This document shows positions 33,847 to 41,624 of a stretch of DNA of 43,143 nt, in pieces; within the stretch, counting starts at the first letter, position 1, and each line of letters opens with the position of its first letter. The position numbers and the translations under genes are program-made. Below the pieces are notes generated by a model that saw only the letters and a program-made list of their open reading frames with translations, was not told where the DNA came from and did not search any database. The stretch is from Betaproteobacteria bacterium (GTDB taxonomy: Bacteria > Pseudomonadota > Gammaproteobacteria > Burkholderiales > SG8-41). Location: positions 1-43,143 of the forward strand of contig JACQGN010000077.1 in the NCBI GenBank assembly GCA_016199545.1, given 5' to 3'.

Positions 33847-34079
33847 CCGGAGTCCGGTTTGATCCGTCCGCCGCTGTCTCGCACCCTGCGGCGGGCGAGG
33901 GGGGGCGGAAGGGCGTCGTATTGAAGCTCTTCGGTGTCGTCCTTGGCGCGCTGGGAGCGCTCGACAGCATGCTCTCCTGGCGTGGTGGTATCGCGGACAC
34001 CGATCACTACTTCATCCTATTTGTCGCGGGGGTGTGCGTTTACGCGATCGGCGCCATACGCGCCGCGCGCGAGATCTGA
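33843..34079 (+). CDS. Small two-helix membrane protein
   Basis: A 78-residue protein starting at GTG 33843, overlapping the SCO stop by GTGA. A polar head is followed by a weak first helix (VVLKLFGVVLGALGALDSML), a loop (SWRGGIADTDHY) and a second helix (FILFVAGVCVYAIGAIRAA). It was not recognised. It is the last clear gene of the long plus-strand operon. Confidence 0.6.
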   Translation: MTGVRFDPSAAVSHPAAGEGGRKGVVLKLFGVVLGALGALDSMLSWRGGIADTDHYFILFVAGVCVYAIGAIRAAREI

Positions 34080-34223
34080 GTCACCGACGGCTACGTCAAC
34101 GAAACCCAGCAATTGGGGCTCGATGACCTGCGCAAACCCTCGGCTCCGACTGTGCGGATGCCTGGGGCGGGCTGGTCGCCTTACGCGCGCTTCCTTCGGT
34201 CGCATGAGTCAGCTTGAACGACG

Positions 34224-34277
34224 GGCAAGTACAACGTCTACAACAAGATCACGCGGTCGGAGGGCACGAGCCATTGA
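34224..34277 (+). pseudogene. 3' remnant of a second NirN/NirS-like gene
   Basis: The 54 bp encode GKYNVYNKITRSEGTSH followed by a stop, against GKYNVYNKIIRSEGTSH at the end of the gene at 1-831 (positions 778-831). By eye 46 of 54 bases agree. Of seven differing codons, six are synonymous and one changes Ile to Thr. That pattern indicates a homologous copy that evolved under coding constraint before decay, not a recent duplicate. Just upstream is an in-frame TGA at 34215 and no conserved propeller sequence, so the gene body is gone. Confidence 0.78.
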
Positions 34278-34395
34278 GCGGTACGGGCCGCCACGCAGGC
34301 AAGATCGCGGACGGAACATCCCTACGTCGCGTTCCGCCTCTTCGATGCTGTGCCTGGCAGGGCGCCGACGGGCAGCGCCAATTATTGTCACCCAG

Positions 34396-34422
34396 CCTCG
34401 CCGCAGGTATGCTGCGGCGAGG
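34396..34422 (+). promoter_or_regulatory. 11-bp hairpin covering the DUF4202 ribosome site
   Basis: CCTCGCCGCAG and CTGCGGCGAGG are perfect complements around a 5-nt loop. The right arm ends in GCGAGG, the only Shine-Dalgarno-like sequence before the ATG at 34429 (6 nt away), so folding would hide it. No T-run follows. It may instead be a leftover terminator stem. Confidence 0.5.
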
Positions 34423-34428
34423 TGCGGC

Positions 34429-35064
34429 ATGATTACAGACTCCGAGCGCTACGCGGCAGCCATCGCGCGATTCGATGCGATCAACGCCGCGGACCCGAAT
34501 TTCGAATCCGTGGGATCAGCGCGGGAGCCGAAGGAGTTGCTGTACGCGCGGCGCATGAGCGCCATGCTGGAACGGTTCGCGCCGGACGCATCCGAGACGG
34601 TACGGCTTGCCGCGCGCTGCCAGCATATCCGGCGCTGGGAGATTCCGCGCGCGAGCTATCCCGCCACGTCCGAGGGCTACAAGGCATGGCGCGCGCGGCT
34701 CCTCGATTACCACGCGGAAATCAGCGCCGCCGTGCTGCGCGATTGTGGCTACGACGAAGCCATGGTCGCCAGCGTCGCGTCGGTGGTGCGAAAGGAGCGG
34801 CTCAAGCGCAATCCGGATGCCCAACTGCTCGAGGACGTAATAGGACTGGTGTTCCTGCAGCACTACCTTGCCGACTTCGTCAAGGGGCACCCGGTCTACG
34901 ACGAAGCGAAGTACGTGGACATCCTGCAAAAGACTTTCAGAAAGATGTCGTCGCGGGGGCGCCATGCGGCGGCAACGCTCATCACATTACCGGGTGAACT
35001 CGCCGCAGTGGTGGCCAGGGCCGCGGTCGCTGCAGGTTCCGGATCCGGGCCGCGCACGAGCTGA
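34429..35064 (+). CDS. DUF4202 family protein
   Basis: A 211-residue soluble protein of the DUF4202 family, recognised from RYAAAIARFDAINAADPN, KELLYARRMSAMLERF, ARCQHIRRWEIPRASYP, YKAWRARLLDYHAE and LLEDVIGLVFLQHYLADF. Several conserved His/Asp/Glu residues (CQHIRRWE, LEDVIGLVFLQHY) resemble an HD-type metal hydrolase, but its biochemistry is unknown to me. Members often sit near denitrification or sulfur genes. ATG at 34429 is chosen because the family's N-terminus begins there; the longer frame upstream runs through the d1 remnant. It converges with the Crp-type regulator, with 6 bp between the stops. Confidence 0.82.
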   Translation: MITDSERYAAAIARFDAINAADPNFESVGSAREPKELLYARRMSAMLERFAPDASETVRLAARCQHIRRWEIPRASYPATSEGYKAWRARLLDYHAEISAAVLRDCGYDEAMVASVASVVRKERLKRNPDAQLLEDVIGLVFLQHYLADFVKGHPVYDEAKYVDILQKTFRKMSSRGRHAAATLITLPGELAAVVARAAVAAGSGSGPRTS

Positions 35065-35070
35065 GGCCGC

Positions 35071-35811
35071 CTACCCCTCGTAGCGGCGCAGGGCGTCGGC
35101 GTCGAGTATCACGATGCTGCGGCCCTCCACCCGGATCAGACCGCCCTCAAACAGGTCGTGCAGGATGCGCGAGAAGTGCTCCGGCGTGAGATTGAGACGC
35201 GATGCGATGACCGTTTTGCTGGTCGGCAGCGCCACCTCGATGGGTTTGCCCGGCGCCGGCGACTGCGGTTCGTCGCGCAGCAGGTAGCCGATGACGCGCT
35301 GGGTGCCCGAGAGCAGCGTATGCGCTTCCAGGTCGGTGATGAGGTTGTGCAGGCGGCGCGAAAGCCCCGCGATCATTCTGCGCGCGAATTTGGGGTCGCG
35401 CTCGATCTCGGCGAAGACGGTCGCCCGCGCGATGTGCAGCAGCATCGAGTCCGCAAGCGCCTGGGTGTACACGGGATAGGGCTTTTCCATGAACATCACC
35501 GCCTCGCCGAAACTCTGTCCGGGCCCCATGATCTCCACCACTTTTTCGGCGCCGCTGGGTGAAGTGAAAGCGAGCTTGATCTGCCCGTAAACCACGGCGT
35601 AGAAACCTTCGCTGGGGTCGCCCCGCCGAAACAGCGTCCCGCCCCGCGCGAGGTGCACCTCGCGGGTGCCGTTGGCGAGCCGGTCGATCTCGGCCGGATC
35701 GAGTTCCCTGAACAGCGGAAGATTCGCGAGAAACGACTGCGTCTTGATCGGCGTTGCAGGCACGCGGCTCGGCGGGTGAACCCGCTCCTCCCCGATTTGC
35801 GCGAAGGGCAC
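35071..35811 (-). CDS. Crp/Fnr-family regulator, Dnr-like
   Basis: A transcription factor of about 246 residues from GTG 35811. The cyclic-nucleotide-type sensor barrel (FRELDPAEIDRLANGTREVHLARGGTLFRRGDPSEGFYAVVYGQIKLA) is followed by a dimerisation helix and a winged HTH (SKTVIASRLNLTPEHFSRILHDLFEGGLIRVEGRSIVIL). The four Fe-S cysteines of FNR are absent, which points to the Dnr/NO-sensing or related branches. The recognition helix has E..SR, consistent with TTGAT-N4-ATCAA sites, one of which lies at 39688. An ATG at 35856 would extend the protein into a repeat element and is less likely; GTG 35763 is another option. It lies downstream of ubiT in the same direction and may control anaerobic respiration genes here. 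Confidence 0.87.
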   Translation of the reverse strand: MPFAQIGEERVHPPSRVPATPIKTQSFLANLPLFRELDPAEIDRLANGTREVHLARGGTLFRRGDPSEGFYAVVYGQIKLAFTSPSGAEKVVEIMGPGQSFGEAVMFMEKPYPVYTQALADSMLLHIARATVFAEIERDPKFARRMIAGLSRRLHNLITDLEAHTLLSGTQRVIGYLLRDEPQSPAPGKPIEVALPTSKTVIASRLNLTPEHFSRILHDLFEGGLIRVEGRSIVILDADALRRYEG

Positions 35812-35830
35812 ATTATCCTCGAAAAAGCAG

Positions 35831-35956
35831 TTAGCCACAGAGATCACAGAGTTCACAGAGGAAAATCAGGAACGAAAGTGCTTACCATGCCTCACCCATC
35901 TGGTGCGTGCAGCGTGCCGATTCACGTCGTTGAATCTCTCTGTGTTCTCGGCGGCA
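35831..35956. repeat. Intergenic CACAGAG repeat element
   Basis: A 9-bp unit (CACAGAGat, CACAGAGtt, CACAGAGga) is repeated three times at 35836-35862, and a partly inverted counterpart, CTCTCTGTGTTCTC, lies at 35935-35950. Similar intergenic CCACAGAG...CTCTGTGG elements recur in many proteobacterial genomes. It separates ubiT from the Crp-type gene and includes the distal ATG at 35856. No coding sequence was seen between 35857 and 36026. Confidence 0.55.
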
Positions 35957-36026
35957 AGATTGCCGTTTTCAGGCTTGTCCAGCAACTCCCGCGCCAGGAG
36001 AATCGCGGGATTGACGGCGCCTTCAG

Positions 36027-36488
36027 TTACAGGCGGCCCCGCAACTGGAGGTGCAGTGCGGCACGGACGCGCGCGGGCGGCGGCAAGGTGAGCGCGCGCA
36101 GGTCGATGCCGTCGAGCGTGTTCTTGACCTGCAGCGCGAGTTCCGTGTCGCCTTCCAGCGTGAGGCGGCGGCTGAAGAAGAGCGTGTCCGGATCCTCGGC
36201 GCGCAGCGCGAGCGCGACGAAATCCCGCGCGTTGGCGCTGATAGTCGCATCCGCCTGCACGTTGCCGAGCGGAACCAGGCCGCCGTCCTGCACGGCGAAG
36301 ACGAGCCGCAATCCGGCGTCACGCACGTGAATGGCGATGACCTTGCCGCGCGCCGAGGGGAGATTCCCTGCGCCGAGGGTATCGCCGAGCAGCAGGTTTG
36401 AAAGGAATGCCGCCACCGCTGCGGGAGGGTAAGACGGCAAGCGCGCAACCAGCTCGCGCAGCGCGCGAGGAAATGGCGGCAGCTTCAC
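36027..36488 (-). CDS. ubiT: UbiT, SCP2-domain ubiquinone accessory protein
   Basis: A 153-residue SCP2-type lipid-binding protein (about 40-130: [27 protein letters not shown]...[48 protein letters not shown]). It matches E. coli UbiT (YhbT), which works with UbiU and UbiV to make ubiquinone without oxygen, probably by presenting the hydrophobic intermediates. Its ATG overlaps the ubiV stop (36485-36488), so the genes are co-translated in the order ubiU-ubiV-ubiT. The assignment is strong because of this context. Confidence 0.88.
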   Translation of the reverse strand: MKLPPFPRALRELVARLPSYPPAAVAAFLSNLLLGDTLGAGNLPSARGKVIAIHVRDAGLRLVFAVQDGGLVPLGNVQADATISANARDFVALALRAEDPDTLFFSRRLTLEGDTELALQVKNTLDGIDLRALTLPPPARVRAALHLQLRGRL

Positions 36489-37378
36489 GAGGACGCTCCG
36501 GCTTCCATGCCAGGCCGACCCCGCCAGAAACCGTCACACGCCACGTCAGGCACGAGAGCCTGGATACGACGCGCCGCATCGTCGAGGCGGGAGGCGTTGT
36601 CGATCCCCTCGCGGAACAGCGCCACGACGTCGAGGGTATGCCGCGCCTGTGGCGAGATCCGCATGATTCCGACGCCCGATTGCCCCAGCTCGGGCAGGTG
36701 GGCAAGCAGATTGCACACCGCGGCCGATTGGGTCTGGGTGCCATTGAGCGCGAGAAACGGCTGTCCTTCGCGTGTTTTCAACAGGAGCCCCTCACGATGA
36801 TCGAGGCAACGAAACGCGCAACTGTCCTTCTGCAGGTTGTAACGGCGCGCCGTGAAGCAGCGGGCCGAGAAGGCGAGCGGCATCCGGCCGTAGGCGAACA
36901 CCTCGCATTCGGGCGGGCGCGGCGCTTCACGCAGGAGCGCCTGCAGCATCGCCTGTGGCATCTCGACCGGAGGCACCCAGCGCCGCGCGCCGAGTTCGAT
37001 GAGGAGCGCCAGCGTCTCGGCGTTGTAAACGTTGAGATGCGTTCCGGCGACGAATGGCGTGCTTCCGGCAAGCAGATGAACCGCGCCCATGTCGTTCGCT
37101 TCCACCAGGAACTCGCCGTTGCCGACGATTCTTCTGAGCGTCTTCAGGTCGGACTCGGACTCGATGAGCGCCTGCGTCGACAGCACGACCTCTTTGCCGG
37201 CGTCAGCCAGCATGCGCGCGAGCGCCTGCCAGTCGGGGAGCCGCAGCTCATGCCGGCGCGAGCAGACCACCTCCCCGAGGTAGACGACGTCCACCGGCGA
37301 TAGCGCGACGGCGTCGTAGAACAGCAGAACTTCCTGACGCGGCCAGTAGTAGAGCAGGGGACCCAGCGCAAGCTTCAT
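36485..37378 (-). CDS. ubiV: UbiV, U32-type hydroxylation protein
   Basis: A 297-residue peptidase-U32-family protein, [24 protein letters not shown]... The [4Fe-4S] cysteines known for UbiV are visible: one in [16 protein letters not shown] and three in [24 protein letters not shown]. With UbiU it forms the oxygen-independent hydroxylase of the ubiquinone pathway. I set the start at ATG 37378, which gives the standard family length; an in-frame ATG at 37549 would extend into the end of ubiU. It has 13 bp to ubiU and overlaps ubiT. Confidence 0.92.
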   Translation of the reverse strand: MKLALGPLLYYWPRQEVLLFYDAVALSPVDVVYLGEVVCSRRHELRLPDWQALARMLADAGKEVVLSTQALIESESDLKTLRRIVGNGEFLVEANDMGAVHLLAGSTPFVAGTHLNVYNAETLALLIELGARRWVPPVEMPQAMLQALLREAPRPPECEVFAYGRMPLAFSARCFTARRYNLQKDSCAFRCLDHREGLLLKTREGQPFLALNGTQTQSAAVCNLLAHLPELGQSGVGIMRISPQARHTLDVVALFREGIDNASRLDDAARRIQALVPDVACDGFWRGRPGMEAGASS

Positions 37379-37391
37379 GTCGGTCCCACGG

Positions 37392-38399
37392 CTACTTCCA
37401 TGGCCGGTAATAGGCGCCCAGCGTGTCCTGCTGGCCTTCGGACACCCCGCGCAATGCAGCCATCCACGCCGGAGCAGGGGAGAACGCTTCGCCCCGCCGC
37501 GCGCAGGCGTCGAGCGCCTGCCGCCATATGCGCGTAACCGTCGCGACATACGCCGGACTGCGTTGCCGCCCCTCGATCTTCACCGCCCGTACGCCGATGC
37601 GGACGAGTTCCGGCAGCAAGGTCAGCGCATTCAGGCTCGCGGGTTCCTCGATCGCGTAATACGTTTCACCCGCGACCTTGAAACGTCCTTTGCACAACGT
37701 GGGGTAGGCCGCGCGTTCGCCCTCCCGGTACTTGTCTATCAGAATTCCATTGAGCCGCGATTCCAGCCCGTCCGGCTTCTCCTGCCAGCGCACCGCCGCA
37801 GCAGGGGAGCAGGCGCCGGTGGTGTTGGGTGAGTGCCCGGTTGCGAAGGCGGAGAGCGCGCACCGGCCTTCCACCATCACGCACAGGCTGCCGAAGCCGA
37901 AGACCTCGATCTCGGCTTCGGTGTTGCGTATCACCTGCTCGACCTGGGACACCGACAGCACGCGCGGCAGCACCGCGCGCTGCACGTTGAAACGGGTGCG
38001 GTAGAAGTTGATCGCTTCGTAATTCGTTGCCGATCCCTGCACCGAAAGATGCAGGCGCAGCTCCGGATATTTGCGCGCGGCATAACGCATCAGCCCGGCA
38101 TCGGCGATGATGATGGCGTCGAATTCGAGTTGAACCGCGGTGTCCACCGCCGAGGTCCAGCGCTGCCAGGCGCCGGGTTGCGGAAAGGTGTTGATGGCGA
38201 GCAGTACCTTCACGCCCCTCCGGTGCGCGTAGCGCACGCCTTCCTGCGCCGCCGTCGGGTCGAGATTGAGCCCGGCAAAGTTGCGCGCGTTGGTGTTGTC
38301 GCGCAGTCCGAGATAGACGCAATCGGCGCCGTTATCCACTGCGGCCCGCAACGCCGGCAGGCTGCCGGCGGGGCATACGAGCTCCATAGGCGCGTGCAT
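37392..38399 (-). CDS. ubiU: UbiU, U32-type hydroxylation protein
   Basis: A U32-family protein of 331-335 residues, very similar to E. coli UbiU over its whole length: [78 protein letters not shown] and [15 protein letters not shown]. The Fe-S cysteines in [16 protein letters not shown] and TLCKGR are present. It partners UbiV for hydroxylation of ubiquinone precursors under anoxia. ATG 38399 is used; ATG 38387 (MELVCP) reproduces the E. coli start exactly. It follows the nitronate monooxygenase-like gene closely and is probably read from the same promoter. Confidence 0.93.
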   Translation of the reverse strand: MHAPMELVCPAGSLPALRAAVDNGADCVYLGLRDNTNARNFAGLNLDPTAAQEGVRYAHRRGVKVLLAINTFPQPGAWQRWTSAVDTAVQLEFDAIIIADAGLMRYAARKYPELRLHLSVQGSATNYEAINFYRTRFNVQRAVLPRVLSVSQVEQVIRNTEAEIEVFGFGSLCVMVEGRCALSAFATGHSPNTTGACSPAAAVRWQEKPDGLESRLNGILIDKYREGERAAYPTLCKGRFKVAGETYYAIEEPASLNALTLLPELVRIGVRAVKIEGRQRSPAYVATVTRIWRQALDACARRGEAFSPAPAWMAALRGVSEGQQDTLGAYYRPWK

Positions 38400-38443
38400 G
38401 GGTGTGAACGGTGCTCCTGCGGAGGGGTGCATTTGTGTGCGGT

Positions 38444-39646
38444 TCAGACGGCGGGCGCGATTCCGGTCAGGAAATACTGCATCAGTTCCGCGGCAGTGCG
38501 GATCGATGTGCCGAAGGGAAGGCTTTCCGAGCCGCGGAAGAAGAGACCTTTCTTCACGTCGCCCTTGAGGGCGAAAGCAAGGCGAGTGTCGATGCAGAAC
38601 TGGCCGATGCTCGCAATGCCGTCGCGCAGCCCGCACAAAGTGAGGCAGTTCAGTCCCGGCACACAGCGGCGCGGGTCGGCCTTGGCGTGGGACTGAAGCG
38701 CATTCTCCCGGCGCAGGTAGTTCCTGAGCCACGGGGTGAGCACCGCGCGCGCAGGCAACCCCGCGACGCTCATGAAAGTCACGATGTCTTCGGGTTTGGC
38801 TTCCGCCAGCACCCGCTTGAAGTTGGGGTGGGCGTCGCCTTCGACAGTGACGGCGAACGGGGTGCCGATCTGCACAGCGGCAGCGCCGCATCCGAGCAGC
38901 GCGCGCACCTTCTCGTGCGTGTTGATGCCGCCGGCGGGAATCAATGGAATGCTGGCGTCCGCGAGGCCGAGTTCCCGGAACAGCTTGAAGATGCCCGCCA
39001 GCACCGGCTCGAAATCGAAGCGGGCATCGGCGATCTCCTCCGGTCGAGTCGCGCCGAGGTGGCCCCCGGCGTAGCGCGGGTGCTCGATCACGATCGCGTC
39101 CGGCAGGCGGTTCTTGCGCAGCCACTTCTTCACCACGATCGCCACACCGCGCACGTCCGAGAGAATCGGGATGAGGGCCACCTGCGGGAATTCCTTCGTC
39201 ATGTCGGGAAGGTCGAGCGGGAGCCCCGCGCCCATCACGATTGCGTGCGCGCCGCTTTCGCAGGACTGGCGCACGTGCTGGGCGTGCGCGGCGACTGCCT
39301 TCATCACGTTCACCGCAATCGCGCCGCGGCCCTGCGTGATGGCGAGCGCCTCGCGGATCTCGCGTTCGAGCGCGATCAGGTTGAGCGCGTCAAGCGCGTC
39401 CTGGTCGGTGCATCCCTCCGCCCGCGTAAGGAGATCCTCGTGGTGATGGCGCAGGTCCACGCTCGAAATGGTGCCCACGGCGCCGAGACTCGCGACCGTT
39501 CCGGCCAGCCGGTGCGCGGAAATGCCCACTCCCATGCCGCCTTGCACGATGGGCAGGAGTTCGCGGCCCTTGATTTGCCACCGCGGCATATCGGAGGCGA
39601 ATGCAGCAACGGCCGAGGCTGGGTTGAAAGTGGCGTCCGGATGCAC
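38444..39646 (-). CDS. Nitronate monooxygenase-like FMN protein
   Basis: A 400-residue TIM-barrel flavoprotein of the NMO/2-nitropropane dioxygenase family. Visible motifs are LPIVQGGMGVGISAHRLAGTVASLGAVGTISS, the ALIVMGAGLPLDLP-like segment, IEHPRYAGGHLG, PLIPAGGINTHEKVRALLGCGAAAVQIGTPFAV and a C-terminal Cys-rich part (RRCVPGLNCLTLCGLRDG). Such proteins bind FMN and oxidise nitronates, but many neighbours of ubiUV have other or unknown roles. Start: GTG 39646, or ATG 39589 (MPRWQIKGRELLPIV). It leads the operon with ubiU, ubiV and ubiT, and an FNR-type box lies 42 bp upstream of the GTG. It may act in anaerobic quinone synthesis; that is inference. Confidence 0.87.
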   Translation of the reverse strand: MHPDATFNPASAVAAFASDMPRWQIKGRELLPIVQGGMGVGISAHRLAGTVASLGAVGTISSVDLRHHHEDLLTRAEGCTDQDALDALNLIALEREIREALAITQGRGAIAVNVMKAVAAHAQHVRQSCESGAHAIVMGAGLPLDLPDMTKEFPQVALIPILSDVRGVAIVVKKWLRKNRLPDAIVIEHPRYAGGHLGATRPEEIADARFDFEPVLAGIFKLFRELGLADASIPLIPAGGINTHEKVRALLGCGAAAVQIGTPFAVTVEGDAHPNFKRVLAEAKPEDIVTFMSVAGLPARAVLTPWLRNYLRRENALQSHAKADPRRCVPGLNCLTLCGLRDGIASIGQFCIDTRLAFALKGDVKKGLFFRGSESLPFGTSIRTAAELMQYFLTGIAPAV

Positions 39647-39687
39647 GGTAATCGGGCGATTATCGGCAGCACGGGGTCCCGGCCGCT

Positions 39688-39701
39688 TTGAGGAAGATCA
39701 A
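39688..39701 (-). promoter_or_regulatory. FNR/Dnr-type box upstream of the ubi operon
   Basis: On the minus strand the sequence is TTGATCTTCCTCAA, a 9-of-10 match to TTGAT-N4-ATCAA. Its centre is about 48 bp before the GTG at 39646. If used as a class II site the transcript would start close to that GTG, which would favour the ATG at 39589 as the true start. The Crp/Dnr-type regulator at 35071 is a candidate ligand. Confidence 0.6.
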
Positions 39702-39781
39702 TAAATACCGAAACGGCATGGTAATTCGTCGGGCTTTGGGCCGACCAGCCCCCGATGCGAGAAGGCATTGGACTTTCCGAT

Positions 39782-39810
39782 AAAAAAAGCGGGCTGCCGC
39801 CCGCTTTTTT
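39782..39810. terminator. Bidirectional rho-independent terminator
   Basis: A-run, GCGGGC (39789-39794), loop TGCC, GCCCGC (39799-39804), then six T. The stem is perfect and flanked by A- and T-tracts, so it can stop transcription on both strands. It follows the last gene of the minus-strand cytochrome/NrfD operon by 16 bp and insulates the ubi operon downstream. Confidence 0.9.
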
Positions 39811-39826
39811 CCAGACAAACAGAGAC

Positions 39827-40048
39827 TTACTTCTGGGACAGCACGTATTGCGCAGCAGCTTTCAGTTCGGCATCCGAGGCCGTAGCCTTGGGATGGGCCT
39901 TGTCTCCGACCTTGCCGTCCTTGAGAGCTTTGACGATATTGCCCTCGGCATCCTTTTTGCCCTGGTACTTCGCGGCTACGTCCTTGAACGCGGGACCGAC
40001 CTTCTTCTTGTCCACCTCGTGGCAGCCGAGACCGCCCTTGGCTTTCAC
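39827..40048 (-). pseudogene. 5'-truncated class I cytochrome c with broken heme motif
   Basis: The remaining 73 codons resemble the mature part of a c551/c552-type cytochrome: CHEVDKKKVGPAFKDVAAKYQGKKDAEGNIVKALKDGKVG...TASDAELKAAAQYVLSQK. There is no signal peptide: the frame meets a stop (at 40070-40072) just upstream. The heme motif reads G-L-G-C-H instead of C-x-x-C-H; codon GGT replaces a Cys codon that a single T-to-G change would explain. The usual distal-Met segment (normally MPPN-like) is also replaced by HPKATASD. It therefore cannot bind heme c in the normal way and is called a pseudogene. Sequencing error could explain the Cys change but not the lost leader. Confidence 0.72.
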
Positions 40049-40069
40049 GGCCCCCGCGCCGCTGCGGGG

Positions 40070-40402
40070 TCAGCGCCGCGCTGTGAATGACTTGAATAGC
40101 ACCTCGCGCTCGGCGCTCTGCTTCAGGCGCAGAGCGCGCAACTCCTTGTCGAATCGGTCCTCCAGCGTGCGAACCTCGGCGATGTGCTTGTCCTCGAGCC
40201 TGCGCACCGCCACTTTCTCCTCGGCACGCAGCGTGACAGAGCCTCGCATGTCGTACGGAACCGCCTCGAACGACCCGACGTCGGACAAGCCGCTCTCCGG
40301 CCTGGCCGGAGCCGACGGCGTCTGCTGTGCGTGCGCGCTCGCGGCGCCGAGCGCAAGCAGCGCCGCGGCCGCGAGTCCGAAAATTGCTGTCCTGGCGTTC
40401 AT
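40070..40402 (-). CDS. Periplasmic coiled-coil protein, unknown function
   Basis: A 110-residue secreted protein with signal peptide (MNARTAIFGLAAAALLALGAASAHA), then a helical region rich in charged heptads (LRAEEKVAVRRLEDKHIAEVRTLEDRFDKELRALRLKQSAEREVL). No cysteines or metal motifs are visible. It starts 10 bp after the NrfD-type gene, so it belongs to the same operon and may be an assembly or docking factor. The cytochrome remnant downstream is in the same frame beyond the stop, probably by chance. No family was recognised. Confidence 0.7.
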   Translation of the reverse strand: MNARTAIFGLAAAALLALGAASAHAQQTPSAPARPESGLSDVGSFEAVPYDMRGSVTLRAEEKVAVRRLEDKHIAEVRTLEDRFDKELRALRLKQSAEREVLFKSFTARR

Positions 40403-40412
40403 GTGATCCTCC

Positions 40413-41615
40413 TCAAGTCGTGGCGAGCGGCGCGCCCGCGGCGGACTCGCGCTGCGGCGCCGCGGCGAGGTTGAACAGTTTCTCGCCCGCGGCGTAGATG
40501 AAGAACACGAGCGAGAACGCGACCAGCGCGATCATCCACTCGGCGAGCGACGGCGTGTACTCGGCGAGTCCCGGGATCCAGGCGCCCTTGAACAGCGGCA
40601 CGCGCTGCCCGGACACCATGTAGTCGTAGCGGCCGATGAACAGTCCGATGATCACCAGCGCCGAGGCCAGGATCTGCCACTTCTGCTCGGTCTGCAGCCG
40701 CGGCGTGGCCATCAGAACGAACGGCAGCACAAGGCCGGCCCAGAGCTCGAACTGGAACCAGGGCGAGGCCACCATTTCGCGCACTGCCTGCATGCCCTCC
40801 AGGTTCGTCCAGTAGCCGGTGATCGCGCGCGATACGACCATGAGGATCGTGACGCCGATCAGGGTGGCGAAGATGTTGGGCAGCCGGCTGCTCGACTTGA
40901 GGTCGCGAACGCCCGATGGCATCGCCTGGCGGTCGAACCCGTAGGCAAGATACGTGAAGAACACGGCGAACGCCGCGCCGCTCAAGGCCGCGGTCACGAG
41001 AAAATAAACCGGCATCATGTCGCTGTACCACGCCGGCCGCATCGACATCATGCCGAAGACGAGGCCGAGCGTCGCATGCGCGATCACGACCGAGACGAAC
41101 GAGGCGGCACCGAGGGCGCGGCTGAGCCCGCTGTGCCAGTCGCCGATTTCCATGCGCCAGAACTTGAGCAGCAGGAAGCCCAGGTACAGGCTGTAGAACA
41201 CGCCCATCCAGAACATCGGCGAGACGTACTGCATCCCCGTCGGCAGCGCCCAGATCATGCGGAACGGATGCCCGAGCTCGAGCGCGAGCGAAGTGAAGCC
41301 GGCCACGAGCGCCGCGACCGCGAGCCAGACGCAGCGCTTGGCTACCGGATAGAAGTCGTCGAACCCGAACAGCAGCGCCATCGAGGCGATGAACGTGAGG
41401 CCGGTCGAGGTGAGCACCAGAAACACGTAGGTGATGATCGGCAGCCCCCAAGCGACGCCCTCACTCCGGGTGTTGAAGGCGACGTGTCCCTGGGTGATGA
41501 GGTAGAAGAACGTCGCGGCGAGCGTGACGAGCAGCGCGATCCCGGACACCGCGAGAACGCTGTTCGTGGTTGCCGTGCCGTTCACTGCAAGGCGTTTCAT
41601 GATTGGCGCGTACAT
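40413..41615 (-). CDS. NrfD/PsrC-family membrane quinol dehydrogenase subunit
   Basis: A 400-residue polytopic protein with about 10 helices and the NrfD-type pattern: YVFLVLTSTGLTFIASM, SLALELGHPFRMIW, SPMFWMGVFYSLYLGFLLL, a long periplasmic loop with RPAWYSDMMPVYFL, and FELWAGLVLPFVLM. It binds quinol at the membrane and passes electrons to the ferredoxin subunit. It lacks a signal peptide. The next gene upstream on this strand is the four-cluster ferredoxin, followed by a multiheme cytochrome c. This gives a cytochrome c/FeS/NrfD triad like those linking the quinone pool to periplasmic reductases or to ActABC-like modules. A catalytic Mo subunit is not within view. Confidence 0.9.
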   Translation of the reverse strand: MYAPIMKRLAVNGTATTNSVLAVSGIALLVTLAATFFYLITQGHVAFNTRSEGVAWGLPIITYVFLVLTSTGLTFIASMALLFGFDDFYPVAKRCVWLAVAALVAGFTSLALELGHPFRMIWALPTGMQYVSPMFWMGVFYSLYLGFLLLKFWRMEIGDWHSGLSRALGAASFVSVVIAHATLGLVFGMMSMRPAWYSDMMPVYFLVTAALSGAAFAVFFTYLAYGFDRQAMPSGVRDLKSSSRLPNIFATLIGVTILMVVSRAITGYWTNLEGMQAVREMVASPWFQFELWAGLVLPFVLMATPRLQTEQKWQILASALVIIGLFIGRYDYMVSGQRVPLFKGAWIPGLAEYTPSLAEWMIALVAFSLVFFIYAAGEKLFNLAAAPQRESAAGAPLATT

Positions 41616-41624
41616 GGCGGCTCC

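Larger units (their letters stand above)
34080..34428 (+). other. Non-coding stretch with a d1-gene remnant
   Basis: These 349 bp between the cytochrome operon and the DUF4202 gene hold no intact gene. They contain the 3' remnant of a cytochrome d1 gene at 34224-34277 and an 11-bp perfect hairpin at 34396-34422. In the remnant's frame the upstream part reads open from 34081 to a TGA at 34215, and its final ARFLRSHES is reminiscent of the FFMRSHENS block of the d1 protein at the left edge. This suggests a decayed, internally deleted copy. Confidence 0.6.

Noticed and set aside
39827-40402. One fused gene (coiled coil plus cytochrome c) interrupted by a stop
   Set aside because: The two parts share a frame, but a one-in-three coincidence is enough. 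The coiled-coil protein has a normal ending, and the linker shows no conserved sequence.
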